DNA of 51,905 nt, from the IMG/VR virus record IMGVR_UViG_3300021142_000042, positions 1 through 51,905 of that record. One strand, written 5' to 3'. This document shows, piece after piece, positions 15,319 to 23,945 of the stretch (the first letter of the stretch is position 1; every line of letters begins with the position of its first letter). The position numbers and the translations under genes are program-made. Under the pieces are notes generated by a model, which was not told the DNA's origin, searched no databases, and saw nothing but the letters and a program-made list of their open reading frames with translations. This DNA comes from a virus.

Positions 15319-15690
15319 ATGCCGCGTGGAATCCCGAACCCCAAGCCAGAAGCGCCTCAGCAGCCCGCGGAGCGCGTGCGGAGAAGCCCGATGAACCCAT
15401 GGCCCGCAACGGTGCCGACAAGCTACGGCGGGTGCATGGCTCTCCTGTCCGCCATGTTCTCGGCTGACCGGCCCTACAGCGCGGGTGATCTCCAGGTGCT
15501 TGCGCAAGTCCGCTTCTCGCTCGGGCGCAACCGGATGATGACTCGTCAACACCTTCAGTTCCTGCAAGCAATCGAGAACCGATGGGCGGGCGTGGATCAG
15601 TTGAAGACCCACGAAGCGCGGAAGATCGCGCAGATGGAAGCTCAAAGCCGCGCCTACACGGCCTCGGTTGCTGGCGGGGGTGAGCTGTGA
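15319..15690 (+). CDS. Unknown protein, first gene of the late block
   Basis: 123-aa protein beginning MPRGIPNPKPEAPQQ, with a Pro-rich N-terminus and a helical C-terminal half. The start at 15319 was preferred because it follows GGTGAG and lies beyond the predicted transcription start; an in-frame ATG at 15289 is too close to the promoter. Position ahead of the terminase might suggest packaging, but nothing in the sequence shows it. Confidence 0.6.
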   Translation: MPRGIPNPKPEAPQQPAERVRRSPMNPWPATVPTSYGGCMALLSAMFSADRPYSAGDLQVLAQVRFSLGRNRMMTRQHLQFLQAIENRWAGVDQLKTHEARKIAQMEAQSRAYTASVAGGGEL

Positions 15691-16211
15691 GCGGGCCGGT
15701 CGGCGCGAACACGCCGCAACAGTACATGCGAGAGACGGCTTTCGCTCGCGCCCTGCGCGAGTGTCAGCTTGCCTTTGACGGGTTCGTGATTGCCGCCATG
15801 CGCGACAACTTCGACGCGGAGACTGGCCGCCAGACTCACGAGAAGCCGCACAGACTGGACGAAGTGGGCTCAGCCGACGCTGCACGCATCATTGTGCGGG
15901 ATCAGGTTAAGGGGCTGCTTGTCTACTTCGGTACGGATGACCGGCTCCTGCCGCAACGTCTGCGCGTGGCGTCCAAACTCTGCCGCGAGCACATGCGCCG
16001 CTCGGTTGAAATGGGCGTGACGCTGGCCGACAAGGACGTTTTCAAGTGTATGCAGGAGATCAGCTATTTCATCCGCGCGCTGCATCTTGCCCTGCGCTCC
16101 GAGAAGGCGAATGAACGTGACCAGATCGCGGGGTTGTACTGGCAGGGGAAAGACCCGACTGCGGCGGCGCGGCACTTGGCGGTTGCGATGACGCCGGGAG
16201 AGGCGGACTGA
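15687..16211 (+). CDS. Unknown helical protein
   Basis: 174-aa protein with a GTG start overlapping the previous stop (GTGA). It is largely helical and soluble (ADKDVFKCMQEISYFIRALHLAL). No family recognised. Confidence 0.65.
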   Translation: MSGPVGANTPQQYMRETAFARALRECQLAFDGFVIAAMRDNFDAETGRQTHEKPHRLDEVGSADAARIIVRDQVKGLLVYFGTDDRLLPQRLRVASKLCREHMRRSVEMGVTLADKDVFKCMQEISYFIRALHLALRSEKANERDQIAGLYWQGKDPTAAARHLAVAMTPGEAD

Positions 16212-16516
16212 TGGCTGCTGGTATCAAATCAGGCGACGCTACCCATCGCATGGTGGGGTTGGACCGAACCCGCGAATGGGGCAGTTTCACACTGTCGATT
16301 CCGGTTTCGCAACCACGGGCTTCCTTGGCGTCAGTCGCGATCGAGAGCATTGGCGAAATCGTCAGCGAGTGTTACAGCGAGTTGGCTAAGGCGATCAACG
16401 CTGACACTGAGTACATGACGTTGCTTGTCGAGGGCTATTCCGTCTGGCGCAAGCGTTTCCTGCTGCCACGCATCAAGGCTGCGCTCGCCGCCCGTCGCCT
16501 TAGCAGGGGGCGCTAG
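16211..16516 (+). CDS. Unknown protein
   Basis: 101-aa protein; its ATG overlaps the previous TGA (TGATG). The C-terminus is basic (IKAALAARRLSRGR). No family recognised. Confidence 0.6.
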   Translation: MAAGIKSGDATHRMVGLDRTREWGSFTLSIPVSQPRASLASVAIESIGEIVSECYSELAKAINADTEYMTLLVEGYSVWRKRFLLPRIKAALAARRLSRGR

Positions 16517-16753
16517 ATGGGCTTTCCGCACTTTTACAAGTTCGTGCGTTATCCTTTCCGCGTTTGCACCGGAAAAAGTACGCCGCTCCCAGCCGATGAG
16601 CCAATTGAAAAGGTGCTTGACCGCGCACTCGCGGAGTTGCGTCAGGCCGAGCCTGACATGTCGATTGAGTTCGCCTTGACCGGACTCGCCAAGGGCTTGG
16701 ACTTTGCGCAGATTGTCTATAGTTTTCAGCAGACGCGGTCGCAATCGCGGTAA
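16517..16753 (+). CDS. Unknown small protein
   Basis: 78-aa protein starting directly after the preceding TAG. It begins MGFPHFYKFVRYPFRVC and is otherwise helical. Function unknown. Confidence 0.6.
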   Translation: MGFPHFYKFVRYPFRVCTGKSTPLPADEPIEKVLDRALAELRQAEPDMSIEFALTGLAKGLDFAQIVYSFQQTRSQSR

Positions 16754-16763
16754 AGGGGCGTTG

Positions 16764-17006
16764 ATGGCTGTCCAAATGTTCAGGAAAATAGCGTGGCCGC
16801 TGGATCACGCGGTCTACTTTGAGAACTTGGACACAGGCAAGGTTGTGACTCGGTTTGCCGAGTTTCACTTCGCGCCAGACCTTGAGGCTGAGATGTTCAG
16901 TTTGCAGAACGGCAAGCGGTGGAGACGGGTCTGGAAGGTTGGCATCGGGCAGTGGCAGTCCTCGATTCCTGCTTTGAGTTTGCCGCTGATGGGAACGGTG
17001 GTCTAG
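16764..17006 (+). CDS. Unknown small protein
   Basis: 80-aa protein; the start at 16764 follows AAAGGGG. The compact mixed sequence ends ALSLPLMGTVV. An upstream in-frame start at 16704 would overlap the previous gene. Confidence 0.6.
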   Translation: MAVQMFRKIAWPLDHAVYFENLDTGKVVTRFAEFHFAPDLEAEMFSLQNGKRWRRVWKVGIGQWQSSIPALSLPLMGTVV

Positions 17007-17687
17007 ATGCCCCGCCCGCAGTCCTGCACCCACGGAGACCGCTGGATCTTCGCCAACGCCAAGGACATTTGCGTTCACCCGTCATGCTGGGCAAAAGCGG
17101 TCGTCGGCAGCCTGCGAATCACGAACGTTGGGCGCAAGTGCTTGGCTCAGCTCGTGCGCGGTGAGGACTTCGACGACTTCTGTCAGTTCTACGCCACGTC
17201 GGTGCTGGGCATCATGGCCTCGGGGAACGAGAAAGCGATCTGGTGCGTTCTGTCGCCGCAGATCACGAAGTTCCGCGCCTTGTCGTATTTGGAGCAACTG
17301 CGCAAGACGCGCCGGTTTGTCTCCATCGTGGACGACGGACCGGATGGGAGCACGTACAACCCGTCGCCGTACGTCATTTGCGAGTCTGACTTGGCAGAAG
17401 CCATCGCCGCGCACGTTGTCGCCGCTGGCATGATCAACCCGGATGACGCCAGTATGCCCGCGCTGGAAGCAACCCGCGAGAGTGCTGAACTTCAGGCGCG
17501 GTTGGTCGATCTGGACTTCATCACGTTGCTGATGCTGCTGCGGGGCGACATTGCCTACGGCGACGCGATCAAGATCGAGTACGCTGTGAACGGCTTGACC
17601 GTGACAGAGGCGATGGATAAGTTGGCGTTCCAGCGCGAGTACGTGACATCACACGCGCAATTCGGGGCGAGCGATGCCAGAGCGTGA
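17007..17687 (+). CDS. Unknown protein
   Basis: 226-aa protein. The N-terminus has His/Cys residues (CTHGDRWIFANAKDICVHPSC), possibly a metal site. The C-terminal third is helical and hydrophobic (DFITLLMLLRGDIAYGDAI). It overlaps the next gene by 14 bp. No family recognised. Confidence 0.6.
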   Translation: MPRPQSCTHGDRWIFANAKDICVHPSCWAKAVVGSLRITNVGRKCLAQLVRGEDFDDFCQFYATSVLGIMASGNEKAIWCVLSPQITKFRALSYLEQLRKTRRFVSIVDDGPDGSTYNPSPYVICESDLAEAIAAHVVAAGMINPDDASMPALEATRESAELQARLVDLDFITLLMLLRGDIAYGDAIKIEYAVNGLTVTEAMDKLAFQREYVTSHAQFGASDARA

Positions 17688-17991
17688 CGACGACCGCCAA
17701 GAGCGCAGGGGACCGACGCGGCGGGTAGGCGGTCAACTGGCCGCTGCCATCAAGGCGATTCAGGTGGACGGCTCTGCGGTGGACGATGCCGCACTGAAGC
17801 GTCTTGCGCTCAACGTGGCGCTGGATGCCGACTTTGACGACGACACGGCGGCTCATGCCCGCGTGCAGTTGGACGCGTTGAAGTTGGTTCACCAGATCAA
17901 CCTGGACAACAAGGCGGACAAGCCGGACGACGCGGGCGGCTTCACGGCGTGGCTGGACAAGATCCGGGGCGCGAAGAAGGGCGACAAGTGA
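17674..17991 (+). CDS. Small acidic protein before terminase, possible small terminase subunit
   Basis: 105-aa protein with an Arg/Glu-rich N-terminus and a helical centre (AALKRLALNVALDADFDDD). Its place two genes before the large terminase and its small helical nature would suit a small terminase subunit, but no helix-turn-helix is clear. This assignment rests on position only. Confidence 0.55.
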   Translation: MPERDDDRQERRGPTRRVGGQLAAAIKAIQVDGSAVDDAALKRLALNVALDADFDDDTAAHARVQLDALKLVHQINLDNKADKPDDAGGFTAWLDKIRGAKKGDK

Positions 17992-18695
17992 TCCACGAAC
18001 TCGAAAACCCGTTTGTAGCCAGCATCGACGCGGGAGTGCGCGCCATCCTGCAATCGCGCAAGTTGCCACGCTGCCGCAAGATGCGGTTCGTGCGCGCGGA
18101 GTTGAACAAGTTCGAGCATCGCTGGAAGTTCAGCTACTACTTCGACGGCGTGCAGGATTGGGACGCTGCGGCTGGGACCATGGTTGACGTGGACTTGCCG
18201 GAGATTGCGCCGGTGTCGTTCTACCTGCCCATGGAGGACGGCGCGAAGTGGCTGCACAAGGCGGCGGACGTGGTGGAGAGGCATGTGCGGGCGGCGATTG
18301 GGGAAGGACCGTTTCTGACCGACAGCGAGAAGCAACTGCAAAGCCAACTTGACGACGAGTATCGGCGCAACGGCGAACTTCGACAGCAGTTGTGCGAGTG
18401 GCAGGACAAGCACAGCGAGGTATGGTCGGAACTTGTGCGCGCAAAGACTGATCCGAACATGCAGGCGCTTCACGTCACGCCTGACATGGACGAAACCAAC
18501 ACGGTGATCCTGATCAAGTCCACCGTCGACCCGAGAGAGGCTGTCGCTCTTTTCGATGCGATCCCGAACTTGCGCGGGGTTTGGTGTCGCACGGTCGAGC
18601 AGTTGGACGAGATTCGGCTGCTGAAGGTTCCGCCCGCGTTTTTGCATCTCGTGAAAGACGCGGAAACTGAATTTCCGAGCGACGCTGGATCCTAA
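17988..18695 (+). CDS. Unknown protein before terminase
   Basis: 235-aa protein using a GTG start that overlaps the upstream stop (GTGA). The middle (about 115-160) is a predicted coiled coil (EKQLQSQLDDEYRRNGELRQQ). The terminase gene begins directly after its stop. It could be a packaging cofactor; no family recognised. Confidence 0.6.
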   Translation: MIHELENPFVASIDAGVRAILQSRKLPRCRKMRFVRAELNKFEHRWKFSYYFDGVQDWDAAAGTMVDVDLPEIAPVSFYLPMEDGAKWLHKAADVVERHVRAAIGEGPFLTDSEKQLQSQLDDEYRRNGELRQQLCEWQDKHSEVWSELVRAKTDPNMQALHVTPDMDETNTVILIKSTVDPREAVALFDAIPNLRGVWCRTVEQLDEIRLLKVPPAFLHLVKDAETEFPSDAGS

Positions 18696-20315
18696 ATGGC
18701 AGACGGATCGCGCCCCGGCCCCGAAGACATCGTGTACGAGTGGGACGGCAGTTTCGAGATGTTCGCGTCCGAAGCGGTCCTTCTCAACGTCGCAGAGGAG
18801 CGGCGCGATGCATTGGGCATTGAAGAGCGCGAGGTTCCGTTTGCGCTGAATCCAGGGCAACGCCTGCTGCTGGACATTACGCGCACGGACGCCAACCAAC
18901 GCAAGATGCGTCGGCTTCGCGTGCTCGTGCTCAAGGCGCGGCAGGTAGGCAGCACGACGTTTTGGGTGCTGTGGTTCCTGTGGATCTGCATCTTCCAGCC
19001 CGGATCGCGCATTGTCATCGTGGCGCAACACCGCGACTCGGCCGCCGCCATCCTGCTCAACATTGCCACGTTTGCCTGTCACAACCTGCCGTCGTGGTTT
19101 AGCAGCCGACTCCAGTACAAGGCGGTGACGGAGACGATCACGTTCGGCAACGGCTCGACCATGTTCTGCGCGACGGCGAATAGCGAGTTTCTGCGGTCGG
19201 GATCGCTGGACGGCGTGTTGTTCACGGAGGTGACAAGTTACGACGATTTTCAGACGACGCTAACGGCCGTCACGCGCGCTTGCGCCGGTCCTGTGATCGT
19301 AGAATCGACCGCAAAGGGCCTCGGTCTGTTCAAGGACATGTGGGAGAGCAACCGCAGTTCTTGGCGCAAGCTGTTCATCTCGTGGCTGATCGATCCGTTC
19401 TGCCACCTCGAACACACGAACATCGAGCCGACGGCCGAAAACCTGCTCTACATCAAGGAGCACAACCTCTCGCGCACGCAGGCGAACTGGTACCTTGAAA
19501 CGCTGTGGACGGAGTTTGCAGGCAACCAGAAGCAGTTCGACCAAGAATGTCCAGCGACACCCGCGCTGGCGTTCATCACCGCAGGGACCAAGTTTTTTGT
19601 CGGCCGCACGTTCCAGTTCGACCACTCCCTGCTGCCGTGGAAGGGCGCAGAGCGCGTGGACTACGCCAAGCCCATCGCAGGGCACAAGTACGCGCTGGGC
19701 GTGGACGTGGCGCAAGGTGGCGTGGACAACGACGACTCGACAGGGATCCTGCTGGACGTGACCGACTTGAAGCGAATCACGGTGGCCAGCGTCATCCAGT
19801 GCTGGAAGGCGATCCCGCTGTTCGGGGACGACCTCGTGAAACTCGCCAAGGACTATGGCAACGTGCTTGCGGTGGTCGAAAACAACATCGGCCTGGAGTT
19901 GACGCGGCTTCTGCGCAAGAACGGGATCAAGCAGTACAAGAAGCAGCACGACGACACGATGACCGTGCAGGTGGACGAGTACGGCTTCACGACGACCGTA
20001 TCCACGCGACCCACGCTGATGGCGCACCTGACGCGCTATGTGATGGGCAACATCATCGACGACCTGCGCGACCCGAGATTGATGGACCAGTGCAATACGT
20101 TCGTCTACAACAAACAGGGCAAGCCGGAAGCCGCGCAAAGCAAGCGGGACGGGCTCGTGCTGGGGCTGGGTCTGGCGCTGGAAGCAATCGCGCAGTACAG
20201 CCTGTTTGAGACGCCGCCGCCGCGAGAGGTCATTCCGCCGCGTCCTACGGGCGGCGATGCTAATGCCCAACTCATGTGGGATATCAAGTACTTGACAAAG
20301 GCCGTGCGCCGGTAG
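18696..20315 (+). CDS. terL: Terminase large subunit
   Basis: 539-aa DNA packaging motor and headful or site-specific nuclease. The ATPase part shows a Walker A variant KARQVGST (80-87), Walker B LDGVLFTE (171-178) and the coupling motif ESTAKG (203-208). The nuclease part shows GVDVAQGGVDNDDST (Asp about 337), VVENN (Glu about 395) and a C-terminal acidic motif KRDGLVLGLGLAL. It docks on the portal and fills the capsid with DNA. The portal and capsid genes follow in the usual order. Confidence 0.92.
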   Translation: MADGSRPGPEDIVYEWDGSFEMFASEAVLLNVAEERRDALGIEEREVPFALNPGQRLLLDITRTDANQRKMRRLRVLVLKARQVGSTTFWVLWFLWICIFQPGSRIVIVAQHRDSAAAILLNIATFACHNLPSWFSSRLQYKAVTETITFGNGSTMFCATANSEFLRSGSLDGVLFTEVTSYDDFQTTLTAVTRACAGPVIVESTAKGLGLFKDMWESNRSSWRKLFISWLIDPFCHLEHTNIEPTAENLLYIKEHNLSRTQANWYLETLWTEFAGNQKQFDQECPATPALAFITAGTKFFVGRTFQFDHSLLPWKGAERVDYAKPIAGHKYALGVDVAQGGVDNDDSTGILLDVTDLKRITVASVIQCWKAIPLFGDDLVKLAKDYGNVLAVVENNIGLELTRLLRKNGIKQYKKQHDDTMTVQVDEYGFTTTVSTRPTLMAHLTRYVMGNIIDDLRDPRLMDQCNTFVYNKQGKPEAAQSKRDGLVLGLGLALEAIAQYSLFETPPPREVIPPRPTGGDANAQLMWDIKYLTKAVRR

Positions 20316-20320
20316 GTTTG

Positions 20321-20335
20321 TGCCGCATTTCGGCA
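20321..20335 (+). terminator. Small hairpin after terminase
   Basis: TGCCG-5-CGGCA stem directly after the terminase stop; no T-run. A weak attenuator at best. Confidence 0.25.
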
Positions 20336-20351
20336 ATCTTCCGATGACGCA

Positions 20352-20360
20352 GGTTTAGTC
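20352..20360 (+). promoter_or_regulatory. GGTTTAGTC intergenic motif
   Basis: Second exact copy, in the gap between terminase and the scaffold-like gene, in the context GCAGGTTTAGTCAGGC. Confidence 0.45.
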
Positions 20361-20467
20361 AGGCAGAAGTGTCTGCAAGTTGGCCGTGCGCTGACTCACG
20401 CCGACGCTTCACCGCGCAGTCGAGCGAAATCGACCCTCGCCAAATCCGGCGTAAAAGGACTCAGCCA

Positions 20468-21283
20468 ATGACACGTACCCCTGAACAGCAGGCGGCAGCC
20501 CTCGCGGACATTCAAAAGATGTTCGACGCGGAGAAAGCCCCACAGGCACCGGAACCGACGCCAGAAGCCACACCGGCTGAAGTCGTTGAGACCGCGCCCG
20601 CGACGGAAGACAAGCCCGTCGAGGACAAGCCCACTGAAGAGGCTGTGCCGCCAAAGGAAGAGCCTGCCGAGAAGGGACGGGTGCCATACAGGCGCTTTGC
20701 CGAGAAGAACGCCGAGGCAAAGGCTGCGATTGCGGAACGCGACGCGCTGAAGGCTGAACGTGACGCTCTGAACGCCAAGATTGCTGAACTGTCCAGGACG
20801 CCTGCAAAGGGGCCGGAAGACAAGGGAAAGCACTGGCTGGACGACATTCTCGACGGTCCCGAAGCGGACGAACCGACGCAGCCCACGCCGCAACTCACAG
20901 AGTACGAGGCGCGGCTTGCACGGATCGAAGCGCGAGAGGCGCAGGCTGAACTGCGGGAAGTGCTGGCGACGGCGACGAAGGATTACCCCAACGTTCCCGA
21001 GCATGTGTTTCTGGCAGGTCTGGCAGCGGGCAAAGAGGTCGAGGACATTGTGGGCGAATGGGATCCTGCGTTCGAGCACATCGGGCAACTGTATGTGAAG
21101 CAGCACGGGTACCAGAAGGCGGCGCCGGTGGCAGAAGCCCCGAAGCCCAAGCCGGACACGATGCCCCGTTTGGGTGGAGCGCCCGCACCGTTGGTGCCCG
21201 AGGCGACGAAGAACAAGTACGCACCCGGTACGGCACAGCACCGGGCGGCAGCGATCGAGTGGATGAAACGCAACGGTTTTTAA
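20468..21283 (+). CDS. Scaffold-like protein
   Basis: 271-aa protein, acidic and rich in Glu, Pro and Ala in its N-terminal third, then a coiled coil (AEKNAEAKAAIAERDALKAE) and a C-terminal segment near the capsid gene. The composition and the position just before the major capsid gene are typical of capsid scaffolds, which guide shell assembly and leave before packaging. The start at 20468 follows AAAGGA. No catalytic motif suggests a fused protease. Confidence 0.75.
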   Translation: MTRTPEQQAAALADIQKMFDAEKAPQAPEPTPEATPAEVVETAPATEDKPVEDKPTEEAVPPKEEPAEKGRVPYRRFAEKNAEAKAAIAERDALKAERDALNAKIAELSRTPAKGPEDKGKHWLDDILDGPEADEPTQPTPQLTEYEARLARIEAREAQAELREVLATATKDYPNVPEHVFLAGLAAGKEVEDIVGEWDPAFEHIGQLYVKQHGYQKAAPVAEAPKPKPDTMPRLGGAPAPLVPEATKNKYAPGTAQHRAAAIEWMKRNGF

Positions 21284-21295
21284 GGAGAAACAGAG

Positions 21296-22561
21296 ATGAA
21301 CATCGCGCAACTTTCCGCACTGCTCAAGGTCCACTACGTCGATGGCGTGGTCGAGCAAATCAACTACGAGTCGATTCTGGTGAACCACTTCGAGCCTGCT
21401 GAGTTGCAGTGGTCGGGTAAGAACGTCACGTTCGCCCTGCACGCCAAGAGCAACGGCTCGGTGGCGGCGGCTGCTGAAGGTGTGACGCTCGCGCAGCCCG
21501 GCTCGCAGGTGTACACGGATCTGATCTTTACGTCGGCGTACGTGTACGGGCAGTTTGTGCTGTCCGGTCCCGCGCTGGCGGCGGCGAAGAAGGGCGGTCC
21601 TGCCGCGTACCTGTCTGCGATGGACGCCGAGATGATCCCGCTGCGCAAGGACGTGCGTTTGTACGCCGACACCTGCTGCTTCACGGGCGGTCCGTTCATC
21701 GGCTACGTGTGGCAGAAGAACAACGCGTTGACGACCCTCCAGTCCAGCGTGCGCTTCAACTACGCCAACCTGCCTGGCTACAACCCGACCGGCTACGGCG
21801 TGAAGATCTACCGGCTTGACACGTTCGCGGAAGTGGACCCGAACGCCGCGCGCACCATCACGGCGATCAGCACGGAAGGCGACTACATCACGGTCAACAT
21901 CGCGATCGACACGTCGGCGGTTCCTGCCGAAGTGCTGCTGGGCGTCGTGAGCGCTGCGCCGAATCTGGCTGTCGAGTCCAACGGCATGGCCTACAACATG
22001 TTCTCCCCGCAGTGGTACAACGTCACGCGCGGCACGGCGAACACGGAGAAGCTGAACGGCAACTACCTGTTGGCGAACAGCATCACGGCAGCGCGCGACG
22101 ACCTGACGCCGGGCAACTTGCAGGCGCTGGTCAGCCGCATCATGTTCGCGAGCGGCGAGACGCCCGACGCGCTGTACCTCAGCCCGTTGCAGTTGAACTC
22201 GTATGTGGCGCTCTTGCAGGGCGTGGCGAGCGGCGTGCCGAATGCGGCGCGGTTGGACGTGAAGACGCCTGCTGGCAAGGGCGATGTGGGCTTCACGTCG
22301 TACGCCTACAACGGCACGATCCCGTTCTTCCAAGGCCAGAACTGCCCGCTCGGCGTGATCTACATGCTGCGCCGCGAGTATTGGAAGATCGCGACCTTGC
22401 AGGATCCCGAGTTCGACGAGACGACGGGCAACATCCTGCGCGCGCCGTCGAGCCAGTTCGACAGCTACAGCGGCCTGTTCAAGTGGTACTTCCAGTTCGC
22501 GTGCAAGCGTCCGAACTCCAGCGGCGTGATCGCGGGTATCTCGACTCCGCTGGGCGCGTAA
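21296..22561 (+). CDS. Major capsid protein
   Basis: 421-aa protein, the likely main shell subunit. Evidence is size, composition (balanced, beta-rich, few Lys) and position between scaffold and head accessory genes; the N-terminus MNIAQLSALLKVHYVDGVVEQ and the long beta-rich middle resemble HK97-fold capsid proteins of podoviruses. It has a strong ribosome-binding site (AAGGAGAAA) fitting high expression. Confidence 0.82.
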   Translation: MNIAQLSALLKVHYVDGVVEQINYESILVNHFEPAELQWSGKNVTFALHAKSNGSVAAAAEGVTLAQPGSQVYTDLIFTSAYVYGQFVLSGPALAAAKKGGPAAYLSAMDAEMIPLRKDVRLYADTCCFTGGPFIGYVWQKNNALTTLQSSVRFNYANLPGYNPTGYGVKIYRLDTFAEVDPNAARTITAISTEGDYITVNIAIDTSAVPAEVLLGVVSAAPNLAVESNGMAYNMFSPQWYNVTRGTANTEKLNGNYLLANSITAARDDLTPGNLQALVSRIMFASGETPDALYLSPLQLNSYVALLQGVASGVPNAARLDVKTPAGKGDVGFTSYAYNGTIPFFQGQNCPLGVIYMLRREYWKIATLQDPEFDETTGNILRAPSSQFDSYSGLFKWYFQFACKRPNSSGVIAGISTPLGA

Positions 22562-22609
22562 GGTTTGCCGCAGCAACTCACTGACCTCTGACATCTGAAG
22601 GAAACGACA

Positions 22610-23107
22610 ATGGCGAACACCAACTTGAACCCGAATCCCGGCATCGTGGCTGTCGGCATGAACCAAGGCGCTCCGGTGAGCATCGGCGCGCAGAAGGCCA
22701 GTTCGATCCAGCAGTACGACGCTGCGGGAAATCTGGTGCAGGTCGCGACGACTCAGCCCGCTTTGGCGTTGCTGGCCGAGATCGTCTGCGCGGACACGGC
22801 GGACAACTACGACCTGATCGTGCCGTTCGCGTGCAAGGCCGTGGATGCGCTGTTCAACTCGACTGGTACGGCCGCTACCTCCGGTGACACGTGGAAGATT
22901 TCCACCGTGACGCTGGCGGGCGCTTCGGCCGACGCAACGGCGGCGCAGGCCATCGTGGCCGCAACCAATTCCATCACGCGCCCCGTCGCCTTGAATCCGA
23001 CGAACGCGCTGATTGAAGCGGGCGGCACGCTGCGGATCACGACTGTCAAGGGCGGCTCGCACGTGGCTGGCATCGCGAAGGTCTGGCTGATCCCGACCGC
23101 GCTGTAA
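22610..23107 (+). CDS. Head protein, probable decoration protein
   Basis: 165-aa beta-rich, Ala/Thr-rich protein following the capsid gene. Its C-terminal half (DTWKISTVTLAG... EAGGTLRITTVKG) aligns by eye with the next protein at 23190, so the two are probably paralogues. Small beta proteins here often decorate the capsid exterior. Ribosome-binding site GAAGGAAA. Confidence 0.6.
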   Translation: MANTNLNPNPGIVAVGMNQGAPVSIGAQKASSIQQYDAAGNLVQVATTQPALALLAEIVCADTADNYDLIVPFACKAVDALFNSTGTAATSGDTWKISTVTLAGASADATAAQAIVAATNSITRPVALNPTNALIEAGGTLRITTVKGGSHVAGIAKVWLIPTAL

Positions 23108-23116
23108 GTATCGACT

Positions 23117-23155
23117 TGCGGGGGCTGGCGCGTCGTGAGGCGGCTGGCCCCCGCA
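23117..23155 (+). terminator. Strong hairpin between the two head-protein genes
   Basis: TGCGGGGGC (23117-23125) pairs perfectly with GCCCCCGCA (23147-23155) over 9 bp, with a 21-nt loop. There is no T-run. It probably protects or attenuates the capsid transcript, tuning expression between capsid and downstream genes. Confidence 0.45.
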
Positions 23156-23189
23156 GGGCATTGAACACTGACAACGAATCGGAGCCGCC

Positions 23190-23582
23190 ATGTCCACGAC
23201 GAACCTGTTCAACAACTACGCCAAATACTTTCAAGGCGGCGTTCAACTGGTGGCCATTCCGGTCGCCGCAACGTCCGGCAACAACGACGCGACCGTTGAC
23301 TTCAACGGCGTTGTGGTCAACTACTGGTTCGTGAAGAGCGGCTCCACGGGCGGCGCTTCTGACACGGTGCAGTTGTCGACCGTGAAGCGCACGGGCACCG
23401 CATCGACGTTGAGTTCGGCGATCTCCGTCAACACGATTGCGGCTGGCACAGTGGTGCCGATGGCGGCCTTGACGCTTGCCAACGCGGCAGTGGAACAGGC
23501 GGGCAAACTCCGGGTTTCTGGCGTTGCTGGCACAACCTCGGCTGCGGGCGTGATGTACGTCCTTTGCGCAGTGACGGCCTAA
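23190..23582 (+). CDS. Head protein, paralogue of 22610-23107
   Basis: 130-aa beta-rich protein. Shared pattern with the preceding protein: DTVQLSTVKRTG, EQAGKLRVSGVAGTTSAAGV and a short hydrophobic tail, against DTWKISTVTLAG and EAGGTLRITTVKG. Both probably bind the capsid or portal region. Confidence 0.6.
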   Translation: MSTTNLFNNYAKYFQGGVQLVAIPVAATSGNNDATVDFNGVVVNYWFVKSGSTGGASDTVQLSTVKRTGTASTLSSAISVNTIAAGTVVPMAALTLANAAVEQAGKLRVSGVAGTTSAAGVMYVLCAVTA

Positions 23583-23594
23583 GAATGAGGCGTC

Positions 23595-23945
23595 ATGGCG
23601 GACTTCGACTACAGCGCGTTTGACCCCGAGCAGAGTTCCGTACAGCAAGCGGCGCAAGCTGAGATCGATCGGCGCAACGGCGACAAATCGAGCAAGTTGA
23701 GCGCGATTGCGGGGCCTAGCCTTGGCGTCATCGGGGCGATCATCGGCGGGCTCGCTGGCGGTCCTGCTGGCGCTGGGCTTGGGCTCACAGCGGGCAAGAC
23801 TGCTGCGGGCGCATTGACGGGCAATACGTCGAAGTTCCCAGGCATGGACCAACTACGCGGCGCGCTGGACCTGTACGGCAAGCAGACCCAGTCGGATGCA
23901 GCGGTTCCACAAAGCGCTTCTGTAGGCGCATCGGACGCGTGGTAG
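23595..23945 (+). CDS. Small virion-block protein with glycine-zipper segment
   Basis: 116-aa protein with a Gly/Ala-rich hydrophobic centre (AIAGPSLGVIGAIIGGLAGG, continuing PAGAGLGL) that could insert in or bind membranes, flanked by polar ends. It may be a minor ejected protein; a holin is less likely because it sits in the head cluster. Confidence 0.55.
   Translation: MADFDYSAFDPEQSSVQQAAQAEIDRRNGDKSSKLSAIAGPSLGVIGAIIGGLAGGPAGAGLGLTAGKTAAGALTGNTSKFPGMDQLRGALDLYGKQTQSDAAVPQSASVGASDAW

Noticed and set aside
20292-20318. TTGACA within the terminase 3' end as a promoter for the capsid genes
   Set aside because: No acceptable -10 box lies at 16-18 bp; only TAGGTT at 15 bp.
20396-23215. 939-aa leftward open frame antisense to scaffold and capsid genes
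   Set aside because: It lies fully antisense to genes with clear function; its Arg/Val/His-rich composition is what the antisense of GC-rich coding DNA gives, and it has no ribosome-binding site.
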